A DNA stretch of 64,000 bases from Histoplasma ohiense. Its lineage: Eukaryota > Ascomycota > Eurotiomycetes > Onygenales > Ajellomycetaceae. This document shows positions 23,464-34,652 of this stretch, piece after piece; the stretch's first letter is position 1; each line of letters begins with the position of its first letter. Position numbers and translations under genes: made by a program. Below the pieces are notes generated by a model, which saw only the letters and a program-made list of their open reading frames with translations, was not told the origin of the DNA and ran no database searches. The stretch is taken from positions 744,001 to 808,000 of the forward strand of contig JAEVHH010000004.1 of assembly GCA_017607445.1 (NCBI GenBank), read 5' to 3'.

Positions 23464-25634
23464 CTCTGATAGTCGAATTGACGGAGTGATTGAGGAGGAG
23501 CAGCGGTGGTGGAGGCCGTGGTGAGAGGAATTGGTGGAAATTTCCGGCTGAGCGAGGAGACAAGCCGAGTAAATTGCTCTTGGCAGGGAGACAGCCAGGA
23601 GAGAAATTATTGCCCGTCCACCACGCACAGACACGCACTCGGGCACAGAGACACAAGCGGGAGGGGAGGAGAGGAAGAATGAGAAGGGAGAAGGGAGAAG
23701 GGAGAGACGAGGATGAACAGCGAGCAGACACAGGACAAAGTGGTGGAGATGTTGCTGTGGAGGTTTGGAGGTTTGGAGGTTTGAGGTGGTGCTGGATCTC
23801 GGGCCCGGTCTTTGCCGTTTTGGGCCACAGTCTGTGTGTTTTTTTCTTTTTCTTTTTCTTTTTGGATTTTTGGAATAGCTTTTTTTTTTTTTTTTTTTTT
23901 TAACTTTCTTCTTGATCTGGGAAACGATAAAGTACTTTATCAAACAATCCATTTTTTTCACTACATCTTTTACTATAAAATACTTATGTCAACAGGATCT
24001 GCTTTTTTATTTCTTTTTCCTTAATTTGGGCGGAGCCGGATTTTAATTTGACGACAGCAACGTTAGCTGCCTCGATGCTGTTGCTCCCAGCTTGACAGCC
24101 TATTAACAACTTGTTTATCAGTTTACTGGAATAGCTATCTGCCCACATGGACCTAACTAACGAGGTACATACATGAGTGTACATGTACATACATGCGGGC
24201 CTTAGCTTGATATGCAACAATCGCTCGCGTAGAAATCATCCTAACCATCCGCGGCGTGCATTTGTGGAATGAGAGCGAACAAATGTGAAAGCAGGGCAAG
24301 CCGGCAACAAACGAGAAACACAGAAAGGCAGGGAGGGGAGGGGAAAAAAGGAAGAAGAAGAAGAAGAAGCCGTATTGGTCTTTTGCTCAAACACTATGCA
24401 GATTCTGGACTGGACTGGTACTGGTGATGACTGACTCAGAATGATGGGACGCCGTGAGCGTTGAGAACGTATTGATGGCGGGGGGGGCCTGGGTACGACA
24501 ATCAACTTCAGTCTTGCCATTTCGTTATTGGGGACGGAGAGGAAGAGGGAGCAATGTTCAGACCAAGCCAAACTCTCTTGCTAGACACTGTGCGGTCATC
24601 CAAGCATGTGTATTCTGCAGCTGCACTACTGCGTACAGCGCGAATAACGGTTCTATGAACAACCAGGTACCAAGCACAGTACCTATGCAGCACAAGAGCG
24701 AAATCACATATCAAACTGCTCCGTTCATATCCGACCTGTTCTAGCTAGTCTTGTGTTGCAAGGGGGGTAGACCAGGGTGAACGAGGTTTGACACCCCGTC
24801 CTACCCCTGCGACCTTCACTTGCTGCAATGCAACAATTTCCGGCGCTTTCTTTTTCCAGGGTCGAAACACTGTTGCGCTGGGAAAGAAAATATATGATAT
24901 CAGGAGCAGAGCCAGCAGGTTATTTTATAATACCACGGGGGATTTCAAGCCAATTGTCCCTTTAAAAAGAGAAAAGAAAAAAAAAAAAAAGAAGAAAACA
25001 AACGTCCTCTCCTACAAACAATACGCTACAGCTCTCTCCAAGAATTGTCAGAGGAACATCAAATATCCAGCTTACAACCCTGTCAGACTACTGCATCAAG
25101 GATCGTTCTCGAAAAAAAAAAAAAAAAAACGAGAAAAAGCTGGTTTATGGTCTCCAGCACACACCCCCCCCTATCGCTCCCAGTTTCCAAAAATACATAG
25201 TCACTTGCCGACCAGACAGGGAACCGAGGAAGAAGATGATCTCATTGCAGTCGCGCAGCAGAAGGATATTTTCTATTTCGTATTACCCCATCCCGATCCT
25301 CCTCCCTCCAACATTTAAGTTTTAAATTTCCATCATTCGTCCTTGTCCGATATCGCAAGGTCAACACCAGACCAGACCAGAGGCGAAAAGATACCGAGAG
25401 ATATCACGAACATGTACATGTACATCTCTCCGGTAAAAAGGTATATTAACGATAGGATATTTGCAAATTTCCCTCCTTTTTCCCATGGTGGTACATTTTT
25501 TGGTCGGTTTCAGGGGTCGGCAAACTGGCCCAGAAACATGAAGAAAACTCATTCGCACCGCAAAAATTCTCTCCGCTTCTGAGTAAATTCCATGCTGGAA
25601 CCATATAATTCACTTTGAATGAGGGGGCAGGTTT

Positions 25635-25691
<57 letters not shown>

Positions 25692-26408
25692 GAAAAGAAA
25701 AGAAAAAGAAATACTGAAAAATATATATCTTCCATCTTCCCGCCATTGTGGTAATATAGCTTTCCTATCGGGCATATCATCTCTTTTTTGCCTGAGAATC
25801 GTCAGATATATCCTGGTAGTGCTAATCAGGACACTAGAGGTGAATATGAACAAATGCAATATGAAAATGAAAATGAAGAAATAAACAAGCTGTGCGAGAG
25901 AGGGGAATACATTTCAAAATCTTGAATTCTTCATGAATGTGAGAAAACGAGGGAAAATGCAAATGGTTACTCGTCGGAAAATGAACAGGAAATTTAAAAA
26001 ATAGAAAGAAAAGAGGGGGAGCAGAGTGCCGTTATAGCAAAAGTTCATCAAATGGCTTGTGAATGATTAAGCGTTGAAGAAATGCGGGGTTAGAAGGAAT
26101 GAATAAAAGTGGGTATAAAACAAGACAACCAGGTCCCGAAATGAAGAGGTAAAAGTAGATAGTATGAAAACGGAGGGGGAATATAAAAAGCAAAAGAAAA
26201 AAGAAATCCCAGCTCCTCTGAAGGGTAACCTCCTTCCCGCCTTAGGAAGTTTAAAGTTCTTCAATATAATTCAATTTCGCCCCGATGAGCCGTAATCCAA
26301 CTTAAAGTGAAAAAAAAAAAAAAAAGGAGAAGAAGAAGAAGAATAAATAAGGAATAGAAATCTGAAACATAAGAGCCAATCCACCTCAGCCCAACTTCCC
26401 TGGGGCAA
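23464..26408. other. Intergenic DNA upstream of the Nrp1-like gene
   Basis: This contains the Nrp1 promoter/leader and the 3' flank of the F-box gene. It has T and A homopolymers (about 23881-23901, 24969-24990, 25113-25129), the long A tract at 25636-25677, short (GAA)n blocks and GTACAT palindromes near 24163-24196 and 25411-25422. Open frames here are Lys- or Phe-rich translations of these tracts. No gene is supported. Confidence 0.5.
25636..25711 (+). repeat. A42 homopolymer followed by a GAAAA repeat
   Basis: Forty-two consecutive A residues (25636-25677) run into several GAAA/GAAAA units up to about 25711. It lies about 700 bp past the 3' end of the F-box gene. Such tracts exclude nucleosomes; this one could also be the tail of an old retroposed sequence, though no 5' partner is seen. 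Its exact length is prone to sequencing error. Confidence 0.9.
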
Positions 26409-28300
26409 TTACCTCCAGAGATCCCCCTTACTCCCCTCCCGCCGATGGTGATGACGCATCCACGCGCCGCCACTACTCTTCGGCCTTTCCTCTTCGCCAG
26501 GAATCGCTAGGAACCCACCAACCCCATTCCCAACCAACACGCTCCTACGCGCCTCGTCGCCCCATGCCGGACTGAGCTGTGCACCATGGAAACTCACAGG
26601 GCGTGACGAGCTGCCCCGCCGTCGACCACCAAGGCCCGCACCTGGAACATCGAGAGGCTCGTACGCAGTGAAGTTCCATTCCGCCTCGTTGGCACCCTTG
26701 CTGTATACAGACAGGGCCTGGTTGAGGCCGGCCGGGCTGCCACTGGCACCGCCGCGGGAGCCACCGAGCTGTGGGAGGGAGGCATACATGAGCATTTCCG
26801 GAAACTTGGCGTCGCGAACGTAGAGGTCTACGAGGCCTGGGAGAGAGCCGGAGAGGAGGGAGGACATGAGGTACTTGTAGTAGTAGGCGGCGTGGTGTTC
26901 GGTCCTTGCGGTGATTTCGTAGTGGAGGAGGCAGAGAGCGTGGGAGGCGAGTAGCGGGACGTTGTCCTGGACAAAGCCTTCGGAGATGTATTGGGTGACG
27001 GAGAGGCTATGGATTTTGGGGGAGTTATTGAGGACGTGGTGGAGGGCGCCCGGGGTGATACCGGTGTTGGAAAGGGTGAGGTGTTTGAGAGCGTGTTTGT
27101 TGCGGTTGGTGCTGAAGTAGTCCATGAATGTGCGGTCGGTGACTCCCGGAGTATTGTTTAGTGTGAGGCGCTCAATGGGGGGGAAGGGGCTTAAGGAGGG
27201 AGAATTCTTGAATAGGACGGGTTCTATTTCGTTTAAATCCTCCAGCTTCAAATCCGTTAAACGGGGGAATTGAACCAGGACGCGGCGAAGTATGTCAATG
27301 GACGAGCTCAGGCCACATAGCTCTAACACTTCGAGGTTTTGCCAGACCTTGATCTGTGGCCGGGCTGGTTGACGCAGTTGGCGACCTTGCATAAACTGAT
27401 CCACAGCATCTATCTCATCTTCTTGCTGAACTGCACTGAAGGTTTTCTCTGAGCCCCTGGAATACTTCATCCGCCGAATATCCGGGCACCGGGCGATCAA
27501 GGTCTGCTTGAGAATCATCGTCGACTCATCATCGCAGAAAACGCCCGCGGGCAAGTCCACATATCGTAGGTTTGGTAGCATTAATACCGTCTGAGCCAGC
27601 AATAGCTTACCAGCTTCTCGAGTCATGTAGGGCATCCGTAACGAGAAAACCAGTTTCCCGATGCGCTGGGATTCACGCACCGTCCTGCTGAAGAGTGTCA
27701 ACCGCGTCATGGGCGCATCCAGTGGTACTGAATTGTGGTCGAGGAACGAGTTTTTCTTTCGCTTGGCTGATAATTCATACTCGAGATCACAGTAATGAAC
27801 CGCATCGATACGGACATTCTGATATCTACAGCACCGTGTCAGGGATAATTAGTACCGTGCTGTATATATATAGAATGCGTTTTATATATATTGGTATAGA
27901 TGTATAGATAGGGGGAGGAAAACCAAAAAGGGTGGGGGGAGGGGTGGGTAGTAAGCACATACAAGAGCTTATGGGCGGGAGAATACCATTTCCTACACAC
28001 CAACGCACAGTGGGCAAGGTCCCGCATGTCACAGAGCATGCAACCATCTTCTGTCATGGACTCTTCAGAGGAGTTATAAGTATCGTCCAGAACATGAAGG
28101 CAAACATAGGAAAATATCCTGGAGAGGACCTCGAGGGGAAGGTTTTGAGTGAAGTCTCTGGAGGGACCAGAGCGGTAGCTGGAGTACTGAGGGGTTTGAC
28201 GATTGTAGTTACGATTGTTGTTCTTCTCATGTTGCTCATAACCGTAGTGGTCGACACTTTTGCTCTTCCCCTTGGAGCGGAAGTGCTTGAACAGCTTCAT
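26409..28300 (-). CDS. F-box protein with leucine-rich-repeat-like body (2 exons)
   Basis: The product is probably a substrate adaptor of an SCF ubiquitin ligase. Exon 1 is 28300-27963 and exon 2 is 27825-26409; the intron starts GTATGT and ends TAG, giving 584 aa. After a basic/polar N-terminus, the F-box starts near residue 50 (FTQNLPLEVLSRIFSYVCLH) and ends with ALVCRKWYSPAHKLLYQNVR. An insert rich in acidic and Cys residues interrupts it. Downstream are degenerate leucine-rich repeats (NLEVLELCGLSSSIDILRRV, ALKHLTLSNTGITPGALHHV). The last 110 residues are Gly/Ser/Arg-rich and probably disordered. The substrate is unknown. The F-box call is firm; a precise orthologue is not identified. Confidence 0.88.
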
Positions 28301-29312
28301 AGTTTTAAACTATCCCCTTCGTTTGTGCTTGTGGTGTTGGGGGTTGTATGAGGTCAAGGAGGAGACGGAAGAAAAGAACGGGGAGAAACCGCTGGTAACC
28401 AATGTTATACCTAGGCGTAGGGGCGCGCCAATGCTAGTAGTACCAACGTCGATACTATTATCATTACTCAATAACCTACATCGGGCAGGATGGTGTGAAA
28501 CGGAGGTCTCGGAGGAGACTGATGATATGGACTGCGACGAGGTGGAGTTGGGAGATCGTCGGGATGTGACGCGGGTGCAAGCCTAGGGATGTACTGGACC
28601 AGCTGAAAATGCTCGATTGTGGAAGTTTGGCGGAAGTTGGCAGGAATTTGTTGGCCGCAGGATTGACGGCGATGGATATGAGGGCGAGGCGAAGATGCTG
28701 AGGGTTGAGGAGTTGGGAGTTGGATGTGGATGGATGTTGGCCGTCCATCAGTCAGCGTGTGGCTGACATCAAATGCTCTTTATCGCCGCCTCGATCGATC
28801 AGGTCAGAACCATAACAACAACGACGAATAACACAGAGCGCATGCGTCTTTGGCATCCCGTCAAGATGCTCAGCTACTCTAATTCCCCCCTGAATCGAAT
28901 ATTTTACACCCTGCACTAGCTACTGCACCTTGCTTGCCAAGTTGCCCTCGGCCCTTCCATGCCTGAGTAGCCCGACTTCTTCCACCATGGGTCCTGGCCT
29001 CCTGGGCGATAATACTTCCCTCCGTCGCAGACAACGCGCCGCGGCATTGCATACACTAAGCATCACTTCACAAGCCTAACAGCCAGGCTAACGGCACTCT
29101 CTCCTCTTTTGTTCCGGCTCTCATTTGACCATGCGCTGTTTGTGTCCCCCTTCCCAGTCCTGGGCCTCTTCCCCCAATCCGCCACTGCCGATTTGCGCCG
29201 TCTGACACCAATTGGGCCTCCATGGCTCCAGGGCACCCAGCTTGTTTCAGATCAACACGATGCAGCAAGACCCGCTCCTGACTTGCAGGCTGCTTTTCCA
29301 TTTCGGAATGTG

Positions 29313-29358
<46 letters not shown>

Positions 29359-30719
29359 GTGAATCCATGGTTCGGAGACTCAGAACCCGCAAAGGTTCCA
29401 TGCGTCCACCTATTGTGGCAGATCAAATAATTGGAGGATCCCGCTAAACGGTGTTGGCATTCCCAGGGTTACAAAATCTTTGAACTCCGCATTTTTCCCC
29501 CCTTAAACTTGTTAGCCAACTAACTAATCACTAACGGCTGCCAGGGCCGTGGTCAAGATCTGCAATTGTGAGGACAAAGGAAAGACGAAACAACCCGAGA
29601 CAGAAATTGAAAATGAAAATGAGGGGGGAAAAAATAAAATAAAAATAAGACTCGTCAACGCCCAAGACATCCTTATCCTGAAGCTCTCCCCAGACCACTG
29701 ATGTGTCAAAGTGTAAAACTGCAATGTTTCTTTGTCCTTTTATCTCCTACCGTCAAGCAGATATTTATGCTGTAAGAAGTCCATCCCCTCTACCCATCTT
29801 TTACCAGTCAGCCCGAGCCAGTATCATCCATCACCTTGTCATGGCACATCAACCACATAAACGTAATCGCGTCAATCCCTACTGGAGTCTAGGAGAGATT
29901 CTTCCGATTCCGAGAAAACCGCTTTACTCGATATACCAACCATTTCCACGATGTCTGACGAAGTTTTATTTCATATGCAGGCATTCGGCTGATATAGAGC
30001 ACTTTTCCACTTTGTCCTCTGTTTCGTATTGCAAAGTCTTGTATCTTATCCCCGGACTGGGGTTCAGACATGGTTCGACGTCAGAACCTTAAATAGATGT
30101 GGGAAGGAAGTGGAGGGGAATGTATAAGAGAAAACGTTGTTCTTCGCACCCAATAGCCCAAGTCCAATTAACTCAGGTTAGTGGAGCGAGATCGAAAAGC
30201 AGCAAAGAATTGACCGGTTATATGCATCTATTAGCACATCTATATGATAATCGCACTCCCCTGAATGGGAGGCTATGATGGTTCGCGGCGCGTGCAACAT
30301 CCTCCCATGACTATTTCGTGGTCTTAACTCAAGCGAAGGAAAAATTTCTCGTGACGCCGAGAGGGGAAGCGAGAAGAAGCAAAATAATAAGGAAGATTAG
30401 AAACTAGGGGGATATGGCTGCGTTAAAATTTTTCTTCTGTTTCCCTTGCCTATTTCTTTTTCTTTTCTTCTCTGCTTTTTCCAGAAAGGAAGGGAAGTAC
30501 AATAAATAATATATATAAATAAAATCACATTGAACATCATACGCTAAAAAGCTTAATAATGAATTTTTTTTTTAAAAAAAAAAAAAAAAGAAAAAAAAGA
30601 AAAAGGAGGGGACTTCAATTCATAAGACCGCTTTCCGCCGCTTCACCTCAACAACTAGGCGTAAGCTATACTTCAGAAACCTCAATCTCAACGTGGCTGC
30701 CAATAAACCGCAATCACGA
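28301..30719. other. Intergenic DNA between F-box and cysteine-rich membrane protein genes
   Basis: This holds the F-box gene promoter/leader and the 3' flank of the next gene. The open frames at 28260-28586 (+) and 28476-28748 (-) overlap each other and the F-box start and match nothing known. It has an A42 run at 29313-29354 and mixed T/A runs at about 30566-30605. No gene is supported. Confidence 0.5.
29313..29354 (+). repeat. A42 homopolymer
   Basis: Forty-two consecutive A residues, the same length as the run at 25636-25677 as written in this assembly. It is not adjacent to a recognised gene end. Homopolymer length may be imprecise. Confidence 0.9.
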
Positions 30720-31711
30720 TCAAGGCACTTCATGAACCTGGTGGCCTGTCTGCGTCACAGGGACGGCATCTGGTTTAAAGAAGCCATGTATTAGCGAGAA
30801 TTCAGGACCATTTGCAGGGTGGTTCATGGATATATCTCGTACTTCGGATGGTGAGGTATTTGCGAGCATAGGGATGCGGGTTGTTGGCTACAAAAATTTA
30901 TTAGTTCGATTCGGACTTTGACGTCATGTACAAGTATCGTACAACGGTTATAGATAATAGCTGCGTCTCGGTGAAGTGAGGGAGAAAAACAACCAAATGG
31001 AAGGTGGGGTATCGCAAAAACTTACATCTTCCTTACGCCACAGCTTATTGAAGAAGCAGGCGATACCGCCACCAGCATCACCACCAGATACAGAACTGTA
31101 TCTAGAATTATGTCCCGAACGAGCAGCGTCGGCACCGGTATTAGCACCGGCACTCGCGGTAGCTCCCCTCATCCACACACGGTACACCAACGCACCAAGA
31201 AACACCGCAATGGCAGCCAACGGAATCCCCACGCCCAGCCCGATTTTCAAACCGATATCATCATCTTTCATCTTTTTCACAGGCGATTGCGGCGCGAGAG
31301 TGAATCCTGCAGCCCCATCTCCGGTTCTTGTAGGGTTTATCAACGATGACGGAGACCCAGAGGTTGATCCAGATCTGAACGTAGACGCAGGAGTAGCTGT
31401 GGATTGCGTGCCAGTATTCGTCGCAGCGGTTGATCCGGTCGATTTGGTGGATGCAGTCGAATCAGTTGTTGGTGGCGGTAGGATCGCCCCTGATGGGGTG
31501 AATAGAGATGTAGTCTCTACGGCAGAGTTGAGGGAGACTGAGGAGCCGACGAGGGAGGAGTAGGGTGGGAGGAAGTCGAAGATCTTATGTGTGTTGTCTT
31601 GGGTGGTGCAGTTGCATTCTGGGCCGTCGAGGCAGCAGTAGGTGTCTTCCGCACAGCGAACGACGGAGTTGTGGACGTGGTCGCCTGTTATTATAGGTTA
31701 GCTTAGGAATA

Positions 31712-31744
<33 letters not shown>

Positions 31745-32087
31745 GGGTGTGTATATTTATTTATGAAAAGAAGAACAGACGGAAAAAACAATATCCAGGA
31801 CATGCGGGATTGTTCCACGTTGGATCAGTGCAGCTTCCTATTACGTAGTAACCGCCATCGTAGTGGGCACACATGTTATTTGTGGCGCAGACATATTGGC
31901 TCCCGCCGCAGCAGGCGGATTCGGGGTTCTGCGGGAAGCATGGGGCGTCGTTTTCTTCGACTTCGCCGCTGGGGAGGTAGCATGTCCTGCTGGCCACGGC
32001 GGGAGGGGGGGTGTGGAGAGGAGGAGCAGAGAGAGACAGGCGGCTAATGAGGATTGGGAGTGGATGAATTTCATATCGATAATTCAA
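30720..32087 (-). CDS. Cysteine-rich single-pass membrane protein, secreted N-terminal domain (3 exons; possible frameshift)
   Basis: Exons on the minus strand are about 32087-31790, 31684-31026 and 30887-30720, giving 374 aa. The N-terminal domain resembles a fungal family with a Cys-rich ectodomain: TCYLPSGEVEENDAPCFPQN, then ESACCGGSQYVCATNN, then GSCTDPTWNNPACPGYC. A second Cys cluster (CAEDTYCCLDGPECNC) follows in exon 2, then a Ser/Thr-rich stalk. One membrane helix (IPLAAIAVFLGALVYRVW, about residues 248-270) precedes a cytoplasmic tail, a Mid2/Wsc-like layout. The signal peptide is odd. A good one (MKFIHSQSSLAACLSLLLLS) starts at 32074 in another frame, and the shift occurs at a C7 run (G7 on +) near 32005-32011. 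Intron 1 has a weak GTTTTT donor and contains a (TA)n tract. The function is unknown; wall sensing is a guess from architecture. Confidence 0.72.
31718..31744. repeat. (TA)n microsatellite inside an intron
   Basis: An uninterrupted TA dinucleotide tract of about 13 units lies in the first intron of the cysteine-rich membrane protein gene. Comparable tracts occur at about 40617-40645, 55496-55522 and 57719-57738. Confidence 0.9.
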
Positions 32088-33945
32088 GGAGAAATGTATT
32101 GGAATTGGAACGTGTATCCGCTCCGGTGTCAGAGGGCAAGGAGGGTACCCAAAGATTAGAGATGCATGCGGAAGATAGTGGTGCGGATATCAGCACTGGA
32201 GAGGACCAAGGGAGGGTGGGAGTGATGTAGCCTCTCGTGCTACAATGGGCGTCGGAAGAAAGAGCAGGTACGTAAATTACAATAGGGGGGGACCAGGCGA
32301 AGAGGATTGAACAGAAGCAGACGAGGACACTGAGGAGGGACCCGGGGTACCAGTGGAACGAGATGGCCAGATGCAGCTAGAAACTAGAAACAATATCCAC
32401 CAAGCATTTGGATATGAGCGGAACTGATCTCAAAAAAGCAGACGTGTTCCTCTTTGAGAGCGAGGCCATAGTGGCTGGGTTTGGCGCAAAATAGTCCGTT
32501 GGAGGAAATGCCGAGATGATGTCGTTTGGCCCCAGTTTATTGACCAGTGTGGAGATTAACAATATCAAGCTAGATTGAATTCAGTAAGAGGTCAATCTGC
32601 ACAGACAGTCGGGGATGATAACACATCGTCTGTTTGTGCATTCTGTGACATTCTCGCAGCTGATACCTGGTATCTTTACAGCCCATACCAACTCAACCCG
32701 CCATTGCCCAATCGAGTACCAAGGATATAGCCATCGATCTCCGTTTTGAAGATGTTTCCTTGCGATGCGCCAGTTGTGGGGACTCGGGAGGGGATGCAGG
32801 AGAGCATGTGTGGAAAGTTTGCGAGCCGAGGACTTGGACAACTGACTTCGGAAATTTGGGGGCCGAAGTGTGCAGCGAGCATGCTGAAAAATGACTGATG
32901 GATGTGACAGGATTACAGATTATCGCTGTTATTGCGGGAGAGTTCGTTGATCTTCTATTTTTATTTCTTCAGCGGGCACATAAACCACTGCGCCCAGCAA
33001 ACACAACCAGACGCCCTCAAGAGATTTCGGCGACTTTGAGCACCGGTCTGCTATGGCGTGTGATACACACACGGCGCACCTTTGTATGATTTCAATGCGG
33101 GATCTTTCGGTCAGAGTCACTCACCAGCGTGGTATCAATGTCTGCCGTGCGCACTCCTTACTTCCTACGAAACAGCAAGTATTGAGCAAGTGTTGAGCTT
33201 CCTTCACTCCTTTCGTTGGATTAAACTTTTTGAGCCGCTGGGGTCGCCGGATTTCCAGGTTTCTTATTGGCCCATATTGTCGCTGTTACCATGGTGAGGA
33301 CCCTAACTTCCTTTCGGCTGCCCCACTTATTCCCGGAGCACATGACAGGGGCACTGTTCCTCCAACAGCCAATCACCGCGCGGATAGCACAAATCGGAGA
33401 ACTCCATTCGCCATGGGTACGCGAGTGACGGTGGACAGCAAAAGGCAGAGGCTTCTGCTTCCTGTGCAGATGGATTGGGATTGCCCTTTACTGGACGAGG
33501 GAGGAAATTGGGGCCATAAATGATTTATGAGCAACTGGTGGTGATCAGCGTGAACCGGACTTCCTGGGCGAAGAACCACGTTTGCTGGGCATGCATTGTG
33601 GACTGGGATCTTAGGATGCCGATGGGCGAGATGGGAATTATCCAGATGTCAGATCCCAGGCTGCATCCATGTCTCCCCTGCATTTCCTTAACTTATCGGC
33701 GGTTCTCTTCGTTTGCCATCATCCATACAGGCGGTATATTTCCAACATCGGACACTGGAATGAGGTAACTATCCCGTGAACAACAGCAAAGAGTAGAATG
33801 TGTGCCAGTTTCGAAGGAGGGACACGCAGTACTCTTTATCTATCGAAATGTGTTCTTGCTGGTGTGGTCTGCGATGCGCAATCCCGAAAAAAAGTCTCAC
33901 GTAACTGCTCATTGTTCATTCTCCGGCCTACCCGCCCCCTATGCA
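32088..33945. other. Intergenic DNA, no gene recognised
   Basis: This holds the promoter of the preceding minus-strand gene, then about 1.5 kb with overlapping 60-97 codon frames on both strands. The minus-strand segments at 32377-32568 and 32581-32882 look weakly coding-like but lie in different frames and match no family I know. They may be a decayed gene. Confidence 0.4.
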
Positions 33946-34323
33946 AGCACCGCTGTGCAAAATATCACCGTCGTGCCAGTTCTTGCTTTTTTTTTTTTTC
34001 ATCCCCAACCGGCATCATATTGATTGCCTTCTAAATGATCAGAGTTGATGGATTGTGAAACTTCTGGAGTTATCTAACATCTCATCAAAAACGATCTTCT
34101 TGCCCATCTGGCGAGAGCAGAGGCGATGATAGGGGACATTGAATTGATGAGCAAGAGTAGCACGGCTGAGGCCAGGGCATCTTTCATCAAATCCTATAGC
34201 TGCTTCTACACGTTTATCAACTTCTTGAGATCTTTCAACCACCTTGAGATAGAGAGAATCGCGTGGTTGGGGATGGAAAACCGCGAGAACTGGCACGACG
34301 GTGATATTTTGCACAGCAGTGCT
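33946..34323. repeat. Inverted repeat (about 60-bp arms) around a short spacer
   Basis: The plus-strand arm 33946-34010 pairs with 34265-34323 on the opposite strand. The inner 41 bases differ at only two positions (both C/T), and similarity resumes at CATCCCCAACC after a T-run insertion in the left arm. The spacer of about 254 bp carries a psq-type helix-turn-helix remnant. The structure resembles terminal inverted repeats of a small DNA element, or two convergent copies of the 5' end of one gene. No target-site duplication was identified. Confidence 0.75.
34039..34314 (-). pseudogene. Helix-turn-helix (psq-type) protein remnant inside the inverted repeat
   Basis: A 91-codon minus-strand frame starts within the right repeat arm. 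Residues of about 26-72 (VVERSQEVDKRVEAAIGFDE, then LSRATLAHQFNVPYHRLCSR) match the HTH_psq pattern at the N-terminus of pogo-family transposases and related fungal DNA-binding proteins. Nothing after the HTH is recognisable as CENP-B or DDE domain, so this is a fragment. The left arm encodes the same opening residues (QNITVVPVLA) in the opposite direction. It could instead be a short domesticated HTH protein, which I consider less likely. Confidence 0.5.
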
Positions 34324-34652
34324 TATATAATGGGTGGGGGCCGTGTGTACCCCTTACCCGGCGCCAGGAGAGCTTTCATCGGAGTGAAAGCCAGGGACCT
34401 GTTCCTGATCAACAAACGGCATGCTAGTCAGACGCAGACAAAGCGATAAACAGGCCAAAACGGTGAGCGAAACACCAAACAAAGGAAGCAGGGTTCCCCC
34501 AACTGGTGCTAGCCTTATTTGGGACACATTAGCCTCAGCCTAGTTTGCACTATCCCAGGGTGCGTCGGGGAGAAGCTACTTGCGCTGTAAGGGTCTAGAG
34601 AGGTATTACTATGTACGGAGCATCAATCGCCTCAATACCCTCGCAGAGGTAA
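34324..34652. other. Short intergenic stretch upstream of the DUF3431 gene
   Basis: There is no recognisable gene. This is the probable promoter and leader of the DUF3431 gene. No clear TATA box was seen. Confidence 0.4.

Noticed and set aside
23490..23961. Frames on both strands upstream of the Nrp1-like start
   Set aside because: They are Ser/Pro/Arg-rich or Lys-rich translations of low-complexity leader DNA; the minus-strand frame is merely an upstream extension of exon 1, and the internal Met fits the domain start.
24788..25318. 176-codon plus-strand frame
   Set aside because: It is largely a translation of A tracts (Lys-rich) with no domain, signal or neighbouring exon.
28260..28748. 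Frames on both strands upstream of the F-box gene
   Set aside because: They are antisense to or overlap the F-box 5' end and leader and overlap one another.
30900..30920. GTTCGATTC string resembling a tRNA B box
   Set aside because: No matching A box or cloverleaf around it on either strand.
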